NCBI GenBank assembly: GCA_021808985.1
Contig: JAKBAQ010000020.1
Span: forward strand, 1-20,703
Reading direction: 5' to 3'
From: Pseudomonadota bacterium
GTDB taxonomy: Bacteria > Pseudomonadota > Alphaproteobacteria > Acetobacterales > Acetobacteraceae
DNA: 20,703 bases
Shown here: positions 15,951-20,703 of the stretch, piece after piece
Numbering within the stretch: position 1 is the first letter of the stretch
Layout of the letters: the number at the start of each line of letters is the position of its first letter
The notes under the pieces: model-generated
Database searches by the model: none
The model's input: only the letters and a program-made list of their open reading frames with translations
What the model was told of the DNA's origin: nothing
Program-made: the position numbers and the translations under genes

Positions 15951-16847
15951 ATGCCGATGACACGCCGCCTGCTGCTTGCCGCCACCGCCAGCCTGCCCGG
16001 GCTTGGCGCCGCGCCCGCCTGGGCGCAGGGGGAGATGACCGTGGCGTTCGCGGGGTCGATGGGCGTGGTGATGGACCGGGGGCTGGGGCCGGCCTTCAGC
16101 GCGCGGACGGGGGTGGGATTTCAGGGAATTGGGCAGGCGGCGATGGGGCTGGCGCATCTGCTGGCGGGCAAGGCGCTGGTCGCGGATGTGTTTGTCTCGG
16201 TCTCGGCGGCGCCGGTGAGGGTGGTGGAGGCGGCGGGGCTGACCAGCCGGGGGGTGGCGTTCGCCAGCACGGAGATGGTTCTGGCCTATGCGCCGGAATC
16301 GGCGTTCGCGGCGCGATTGGCCAAGGCGGGGGCGGATTGGCGGGCGATTTTGACGGCGCCGGGCTTCCGCCTGGGCCGGACGGACCCGGCGAGCGACCCG
16401 CAGGGGCAGTATGTTTTGTACGCGTTGCAGCTGGCGGAGGCTTATTACAAGCTGCCGGGCTTCGCGGCGCGGGTGGCCGGGGCGGTGGAGAATCCGGCGC
16501 AGATATTCGCCGAACCATCGCTGCTCGCGCGCTTGCAGAACGGGCAGATCGACGCGACGCTGACATACAGGAGTGCTGCCGTGTCGCAGCATTTGCCGTT
16601 TATTGAACTGCCGCCGGAGATTAATTTGAGCGACCCGGCGATGGCGGGGGACTGGTACGGCCGGGCGGCGCTGGAGCTGCATGGCGAGACCCTGCATCCG
16701 AGCCCGCTGGTGTTTTATGCCGCGGTGCTGAGGAACGCGCCAAATCCACGGGCGGCGGCGGCGTTCGTGGCGTTTTTGCGCGGCGCGGCGGGGCAGAGGA
16801 TTTTGGCGCGGGATGGGTATGGCCCGGGCAAGGGGGAAGATATCTGA
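15951..16847 (+). CDS. wtpA: Molybdate/tungstate ABC transporter, substrate-binding protein (WtpA-like)
   Basis: A 298-residue exported binding protein. The signal peptide is MPMTRRLLLAATASLPGLG with a probable cut after AWA (25). The mature protein opens with VAFAGSMG (31-38) and carries DPASDPQGQYVLYALQLAE (145-163), TYRSAAVSQHLPFIELPPEINLSDP (around 205-229), motifs that resemble WtpA more than the ordinary bacterial ModA. WtpA proteins hold the oxyanion in an octahedral-like site in the characterised archaeal members. GGAG lies nine bases before ATG 15951; upstream TTG 15936 is in frame but has no ribosome site. It is followed at once by the permease and ATPase genes. Molybdate as the main substrate is inferred from moaDE and the ModE-like gene. 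Confidence 0.85.
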   Translation: MPMTRRLLLAATASLPGLGAAPAWAQGEMTVAFAGSMGVVMDRGLGPAFSARTGVGFQGIGQAAMGLAHLLAGKALVADVFVSVSAAPVRVVEAAGLTSRGVAFASTEMVLAYAPESAFAARLAKAGADWRAILTAPGFRLGRTDPASDPQGQYVLYALQLAEAYYKLPGFAARVAGAVENPAQIFAEPSLLARLQNGQIDATLTYRSAAVSQHLPFIELPPEINLSDPAMAGDWYGRAALELHGETLHPSPLVFYAAVLRNAPNPRAAAAFVAFLRGAAGQRILARDGYGPGKGEDI

Positions 16848-16849
16848 AT

Positions 16850-17602
16850 ATGATGAGCTTCGTCCGGCGGGCTTTCGTGCTTCTGGTGCTTGGGTTCTTG
16901 TGCGTGCCGCTGGCCGCGCTGCTCACCGGCGGGGATTGGCGCGCGGCCAGCCTGGACGCGCAGGATGCGGGGGCGGTGCTGACCTCGCTGGCGGGCGGGG
17001 CGGTGAGTGTGGGGCTGATCGCGCTGATGGGGACGCCGGTGGCGCTGTATCTGGCGCGCGCGGACGGGCGGCGCGGCGCGGTGGTGGAGGCGCTGGTGCT
17101 GATACCCATGCTGATGCCGACGCTGGCGCTGGGCATATTGCTGGCAAGTTTCTATGGCCCGGCGGCGCCCGTGGGGGCGGCGTTCGCGCGGTTTGGGCTG
17201 GTGCTCACCAACTCGCCGGCGGCGTTTGTGCTGGCCGGGGTTTATGCGGCGCTGCCGACTTATATCATGGCGGCGCGCGGGGCGCTGGCGGAGGTGCCGC
17301 AGACGCTGGAGCAGATAGCCCGCACGCTGGGGGATGGGCCGTGGCGGGTGTTTTGGCGGGTGACCCTGCCGCTGGCCCAGCGTGGGCTGGCCGGGGCGTT
17401 GGCGCTGTGCTGGGTGCGGGCGCTGGGGGAGTTCGGGATTGTGCTGATCCTCGCCTATTTTCCCGCCGGGATGCCGGTGCGGCTGTGGGTGGATGTGCAG
17501 GAGCTGGGGATTGAGGCGGTGTTTCCGCTGGTCGCGGTGTTTCTGCTGGCGGCGCTGCCGCTGCCGCTATGGCTGGGGCTGCGGGCGCGGCGGGCGGCAT
17601 GA
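16850..17602 (+). CDS. wtpB: Molybdate/tungstate ABC transporter, permease
   Basis: A 250-residue inner-membrane permease with about six hydrophobic segments (8-25, 45-68, 80-101, 122-141, 180-205, 222-244). The EAA loop that docks on the ATPase is recognisable at about 151-180 (LEQIARTLGDGPWRVFWRV, then TLPLA). It starts two bases after the wtpA stop and ends in an ATGA overlap with the ATPase gene, so the three are co-transcribed and coupled. A second ATG lies directly after the first. ModB and WtpB permeases are similar; the WtpB name follows the binding protein. Confidence 0.88.
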   Translation: MMSFVRRAFVLLVLGFLCVPLAALLTGGDWRAASLDAQDAGAVLTSLAGGAVSVGLIALMGTPVALYLARADGRRGAVVEALVLIPMLMPTLALGILLASFYGPAAPVGAAFARFGLVLTNSPAAFVLAGVYAALPTYIMAARGALAEVPQTLEQIARTLGDGPWRVFWRVTLPLAQRGLAGALALCWVRALGEFGIVLILAYFPAGMPVRLWVDVQELGIEAVFPLVAVFLLAALPLPLWLGLRARRAA

Positions 17603-18495
17603 GGCCGATTTTGGTCGATTACCGGATGGATGCGCCGGTGCGGCTGGCGGCGCGCTTCGAGATACGGGGGCTGACGGCGCTGCTGGGACGCTCGGGGGCG
17701 GGCAAGACATCGCTGCTGAAGGCGCTGGCGGGGTTGCTGCCGGCGGCGGGGGAGCCGTGGGGCGGGCTGGGCGCGCAGGCGCGGCCGATTGGGTATCTGC
17801 CGCAGGAGGCGGGGTTGTTTCCGCATTTGAATGTGCTGGAGAACACCGCCTATGCGCTGCGGGAGGCCGGGCGGTTTGAACAGGCGCGGGCGTTGCTGGA
17901 GGAGCTGGGGCTGGGCGCGCTGACGCGCAGGCCGGCGGATATGCTCTCTGGCGGGGAGGCGCAGCGCGTGGCGCTGGCGCGCGCGCTGGCGCGCAGGCCA
18001 GCACTTTTGCTGCTGGATGAGCCGCTGAGCGGGCTGGACGCCGCCACGCGCGACGCGGCGCTGGCCTGGCTGAGCGCGACCCTGACCGCGCGCGCGCTGC
18101 CGGCGCTGGCGGCGACGCATGACCCCGCGATTGCCGGGATGGCGGACTGGCTGGTGCTGCTGGCGGAGGGCGAGGTGATTCAGCAGGGGGCCACGCGCGA
18201 TGTGTTCGCCAGCCCCGGCTCAGCAGCGGCGGCGCGGCTGCTGGGGTTTGAGAATGTGTGGGAGGAGGATGGCGTTGGCTATGCCATCCGCGCCGCCGAT
18301 ATCGCGCTCGCCGAAACGGGGATGGCGGGGGTGGTTGTTTCAGCCCGCGCGCATGGCGAGGGGGTGCGGCTGGAATGCGCGCGGGCGGGGACGCGGTTCG
18401 TGGTGCATCTGGAAGATGGCGCAATGGATGGATTTTGGCCGGGCAAGGCGGTTTGCCTGCGGCCCGACCCGGCGCGGCTGAAGCGGCTGGGATAG
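17599..18495 (+). CDS. wtpC: Molybdate/tungstate ABC transporter, ATP-binding protein
   Basis: A 298-residue ABC ATPase that powers the importer on the cytoplasmic side. Walker A GRSGAGKT (30-37), Q-loop Q69 in YLPQEAGLFPH, signature LSGGEAQR (116-123), Walker B LLLLDEPLSGLD (136-147) and switch H174 are all intact, so it should be active. The C-terminal part (about 220-298) looks like a single TOBE-type domain, shorter than the classic molbindin tail of ModC. ATG 17599 overlaps the permease stop as ATGA. A longer in-frame start at 17569 lies inside the permease gene and adds only low-complexity residues, so it was not chosen. It is the last gene of the unit. Confidence 0.92.
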   Translation: MRPILVDYRMDAPVRLAARFEIRGLTALLGRSGAGKTSLLKALAGLLPAAGEPWGGLGAQARPIGYLPQEAGLFPHLNVLENTAYALREAGRFEQARALLEELGLGALTRRPADMLSGGEAQRVALARALARRPALLLLDEPLSGLDAATRDAALAWLSATLTARALPALAATHDPAIAGMADWLVLLAEGEVIQQGATRDVFASPGSAAAARLLGFENVWEEDGVGYAIRAADIALAETGMAGVVVSARAHGEGVRLECARAGTRFVVHLEDGAMDGFWPGKAVCLRPDPARLKRLG

Positions 18496-18504
18496 GCGCG
18501 GTGC

Positions 18505-19140
18505 TCAGGCCGCGCGGGTGAGGCGCTTGATGAAGGCGGAGAGATGGTGGCGGCGCATCTCGGCCTTCGCCTTCGTGCTCGTGGTCATGTAGTTCATCTG
18601 CACCACGTAGCGCTGGCCGATGAATTGTTTGTGACCGTGGAAGGCGGTGGGGCTGTTGGGGAAGACCAGCAGGGTGCCGTCAACCGGGGGGATTTCAGCG
18701 GCGTAATTTTCAAGCTCGGTGCCGTTGCGCAGCAGGCGCAGGCAGCCTTCCTGGCGGGACCAGGCGGCGCCGCTGGCGGGGTTGAGGTAGAGCAGGATGG
18801 TGACGCGCTTGGCTGTGGAGTCGGTGTGGATCTGGCCGTCCTGGGCGCCGGAATTGCCGCGCAGGGTGGTCATCAGCGGGGCGCCGGCGAGGTCCAGCCC
18901 GAATTTTTCGGCGATGATGGCGCGGAACTCTTCACCTTCCAGCCCGGCGATGGCGCCGCGCGCGGCCTCGCCCAGCTTGAGCGCGCCGATGGGAAAACTG
19001 CCGCGCCCTTTCATCGGCGGCAGGGCCGCGAACACGGCGGGCAGCGCCTCTGGCTTGACGAAGCGCGGCAGGACGATGTGGGCGAACGGGTCGGCGGCGA
19101 GCGGGGCGGCGCGCAGAGCCTCGAAATCGAGAATATCCAT
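18505..19140 (-). CDS. 2-oxoglutarate/Fe(II)-dependent oxygenase family protein
   Basis: A 211-residue protein of the 2OG-Fe(II) dioxygenase superfamily. The iron triad is H105-x-D107 (GQIHTDS) with distal H168 (or H170) in TAFHGH, and R177 in GQRYVVQ is the probable 2-oxoglutarate carboxylate ligand. Between them lie the double-stranded beta-helix strands TILLYLNP (114-121) and GCLRLLRN (132-139) plus DGTLLVFPNS (154-163). Substrate cannot be read from the sequence; the layout suits small-molecule or protein hydroxylation. ATG 19140 is used; TTG 19176 is in frame but lacks a ribosome site. It converges with wtpC (nine bases between stops) and is divergent from zapE. Confidence 0.82.
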   Translation of the reverse strand: MDILDFEALRAAPLAADPFAHIVLPRFVKPEALPAVFAALPPMKGRGSFPIGALKLGEAARGAIAGLEGEEFRAIIAEKFGLDLAGAPLMTTLRGNSGAQDGQIHTDSTAKRVTILLYLNPASGAAWSRQEGCLRLLRNGTELENYAAEIPPVDGTLLVFPNSPTAFHGHKQFIGQRYVVQMNYMTTSTKAKAEMRRHHLSAFIKRLTRAA

Positions 19141-19208
19141 GCACAAATGCGTATTGAAGCCTGGGACCCGCGTCAATGTGGCGCGGGGGCATGGGAGGCG
19201 CGCGACAA

Positions 19209-19256
19209 ATTATTGCGCGCGGCGCCTCTGGATTATTGCCTAGCCTCGCGCGCAAT
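19209..19256. repeat. Inverted and direct repeats in the divergent oxygenase/zapE gap
   Basis: ATTGCGCGCG (19212-19221) is repeated in inverted form at 19247-19256, a perfect ten-base arm pair with a 25-base spacer. ATTATTGC occurs twice in direct orientation (19209-19216 and 19232-19239). The gap 19141-19316 must hold promoters for both genes, but no convincing -35/-10 pair was found; the repeats are the only structure seen. Confidence 0.4.
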
Positions 19257-19316
19257 GCACCTACGCTTTGTGGTTGTTGCGCCGCACAAGCCCCGGGAGT
19301 ATCGGGGGTGCCCAGA

Positions 19317-20465
19317 ATGTCCAGCGCCCTCCCCTCCCCCTCCGGCGTTATGCCGGCGTATCGCGCGCGCGTTGCCGCCGGGGCGATTGTCTCCGACCCC
19401 GCGCAGGCCAGCGCGGCCGAGCGGCTGCAGGATTTATGGGCGAAGCTGCGGGGGTATAATCCGTATCCGAAGAAGCCGCCCAATGGCTGGGTGGGCCGGC
19501 TGCTCCACCGCAAGCAGGTGGATGAGGTGCAGGACCACCCGAACGGGCTTTATATCGTTGGCGAGGTCGGGCGCGGCAAATCCATGCTGATGGACCTGTT
19601 TTTCGAGGCCGCCGACGTGCCGCGCAAGAAACGCATCCATTTCCATGAGTTCATGCAGGATGCGCACCGGCGGTTTCATGCCATCAAGCGGGCGAACCCG
19701 AGCGTGGCGGACCCGATCCCGGCGCTGGCCGATGAGATCGCCGAGGAGGCGGCGCTGCTGTGCTTCGATGAATTCCAGGTGCATGACATCGTGGACGCGA
19801 TGATACTGGGCCGGTTGTTCGAGGCGCTGTTCGCCCGGCTGGTGGTGGTGGTCGCCACCTCCAACACGCTGCCGGATGATTTGTACAAGGGCAAGCCGGG
19901 GCGCGATGCGTTTTTGCCGTTCATCGCGCTGCTGAAGAAAAACCTGGACGTGCTGGTGCTGGATGCCGAACGCGACTACCGGCGCGAGCGGCTGCACGGG
20001 CTGGCCTGCTGGCATGTGCCCGCCGGGCGCAGCGCCGATGACGCGCTGGACCGGATTTTCAACGAGCTGGCCGCCGGGGCGCCGGCGCGGGCGGAGAGCA
20101 TTATCGTGACCGGTCGGACCTTGCCGGTGCCGCTGGCCGCGGCGCAGACGGCACGGTTCGATTTTCAGGCGCTGTGCGGCGTGCCGCTGGGGCCGGGGGA
20201 TTATCTGGCCCTGGCGACGCATTATCACAATCTGCTGATCGACGGGATTCCAAGGCTTTCGCCGGATAACTTCGACGAGGCGCGGCGATTTGTGACGCTG
20301 ATCGACGCGCTCTACGAGCACAGGGTGAAATTATACGCCTCCGCCGCCGCGCGGCCGGATGATTTGTACCGCGCCGGCGAGGGCGCGAAAATTTTTGAGC
20401 GCACCGCCTCCCGCCTGGAGGAGATGCAGAGCGAGGAATATCTGAGACTGCCGCATCTGACTTGA
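19317..20465 (+). CDS. zapE: Cell division protein ZapE / AFG1-like ATPase
   Basis: A 382-residue P-loop ATPase of the AFG1/ZapE family, which in E. coli associates with the Z-ring under stress or low oxygen. Visible: an N-terminal YRARVAAGAIVSDPAQ (15-30, typical start of alphaproteobacterial members), GLYIVGEVGRGKSMLMDLFF with Walker A (82-90), HFHEFMQDAHRR (108-119), Walker B LLCFDEFQV (147-155) and sensor-1 ATSNTLPDDLYKG (180-192). The length is normal. ATG 19317 has GGGGG eight bases upstream; ATG 19350 is the alternative. The frame stays open upstream, but that segment has no similarity. It precedes sucC. Confidence 0.94.
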   Translation: MSSALPSPSGVMPAYRARVAAGAIVSDPAQASAAERLQDLWAKLRGYNPYPKKPPNGWVGRLLHRKQVDEVQDHPNGLYIVGEVGRGKSMLMDLFFEAADVPRKKRIHFHEFMQDAHRRFHAIKRANPSVADPIPALADEIAEEAALLCFDEFQVHDIVDAMILGRLFEALFARLVVVVATSNTLPDDLYKGKPGRDAFLPFIALLKKNLDVLVLDAERDYRRERLHGLACWHVPAGRSADDALDRIFNELAAGAPARAESIIVTGRTLPVPLAAAQTARFDFQALCGVPLGPGDYLALATHYHNLLIDGIPRLSPDNFDEARRFVTLIDALYEHRVKLYASAAARPDDLYRAGEGAKIFERTASRLEEMQSEEYLRLPHLT

Positions 20466-20535
20466 ACCATGGGGAGATGCCGCCGGGCTTTCCCCCTCGC
20501 GATCGTGAAATTCCCGCAGTGCAGCAATGCTTCTT

Positions 20536-20569
20536 GCCGGGGGGCGGCGATTGGAGTAGCACCCCCGGC
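20536..20569. promoter_or_regulatory. Stem-loop between zapE and sucC
   Basis: GCCGGGGG (20536-20543) pairs with CCCCCGGC (20562-20569) over an 18-base loop; a short TTTT run (20577-20580) follows seven bases later on the plus strand. It may be a weak zapE terminator or a structured sucC leader. No clear promoter is seen in 20466-20611. Confidence 0.33.
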
Positions 20570-20611
20570 GACGCCGTTTTAACTCCAGAAAACAGGGTAG
20601 GCCGACTTCAA

Positions 20612-20703
20612 ATGAACATACATGAATATCAGGGCAAGGAACTGCTGAAAGCCTATGGCGTCGCAGTGTTGGGCGGGCATGTCGCCTGGACGCCGGAAGA
20701 AGC
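20612..20703 (+). CDS. sucC: Succinate--CoA ligase (ADP-forming) beta subunit, partial
   Basis: The first 30 residues of succinyl-CoA synthetase beta (EC 6.2.1.5), cut by the right edge. MNIHEYQGKELLKAYGVAV is the near-invariant beginning of SucC, the start of its ATP-grasp domain. The enzyme links succinyl-CoA to succinate with nucleotide phosphorylation in the TCA cycle. In many alphaproteobacteria mdh lies between zapE and sucC; here it does not. An AGGG stretch lies upstream of ATG 20612. The call rests on a short but highly conserved segment. Confidence 0.9.
   Translation, partial: MNIHEYQGKELLKAYGVAVLGGHVAWTPEE

Noticed and set aside
15864..15963. Extension of the ModE-like gene to an upstream start at 15963
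   Set aside because: The extra residues lack ModE similarity and would cover the Mo-box and wtpA promoter.

Overview
The window is about 20.7 kb of high-GC, gene-dense bacterial chromosome. The gene content (alanine dehydrogenase with a divergent Lrp regulator, cvpA-purF, pgsA-moaD-moaE, a ModE/WtpABC molybdate locus, zapE-sucC) points to an alphaproteobacterium. Acetobacteraceae or related Rhodospirillales is my best guess, by inference only; no rRNA or other diagnostic marker is present. No tRNA, rRNA, CRISPR array, insertion sequence or phage gene was seen, and no stretch above 300 bases lacks a gene.

Layout. (1) 1-4194, minus strand: a three-gene, overlapping operon. It encodes a GltD-like FAD/NAD(P) flavoprotein carrying a ferredoxin domain, then the alpha (gamma-alpha fused) and beta subunits of a 2-oxoacid:acceptor oxidoreductase (Kor type); the beta gene runs off the left edge. 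(2) 4465-6196: alanine dehydrogenase (minus) and an Lrp/AsnC regulator (plus), divergent across an AT-rich control region with two phased palindromes. (3) 6197-6450: a convergent intergenic region holding a 94-base three-way-junction (cloverleaf) inverted-repeat element and a clear intrinsic terminator. (4) 6451-7671: an outer-membrane beta-barrel protein. (5) 7907-12911, minus strand: TctC-like periplasmic binding protein, radA, cvpA, purF and the fluoride exporter crcB, mostly with overlapping ends; apt lies just upstream. (6) 13606-15864, minus strand: short ModE-like regulator, pgsA, a small lipoprotein, moaD and moaE. (7) 15951-18495, plus strand: a WtpABC-type molybdate/tungstate ABC importer, divergent from the ModE-like gene. 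(8) 18505-20703: a 2-oxoglutarate/Fe(II) oxygenase (minus), zapE (plus), and the first 30 codons of sucC (plus).

How the parts fit. The molybdenum block is the most coherent unit: import (WtpABC), a regulator, and the two subunits of molybdopterin synthase, with a Mo-box-like palindrome lying exactly on the predicted wtpA promoter. Purine metabolism is represented by purF and apt. Central carbon and redox metabolism appears twice: the Kor complex makes an acyl-CoA (succinyl-CoA if the substrate is 2-oxoglutarate), and sucC at the other end belongs to the enzyme that uses succinyl-CoA.

Most genes here are recognisable housekeeping functions. The items most worth a second look are the Kor/flavoprotein operon, the cloverleaf repeat, the Mo-box over the wtpA promoter, the solitary TctC-like protein inside a repair/purine operon, and a possibly leaderless apt transcript.
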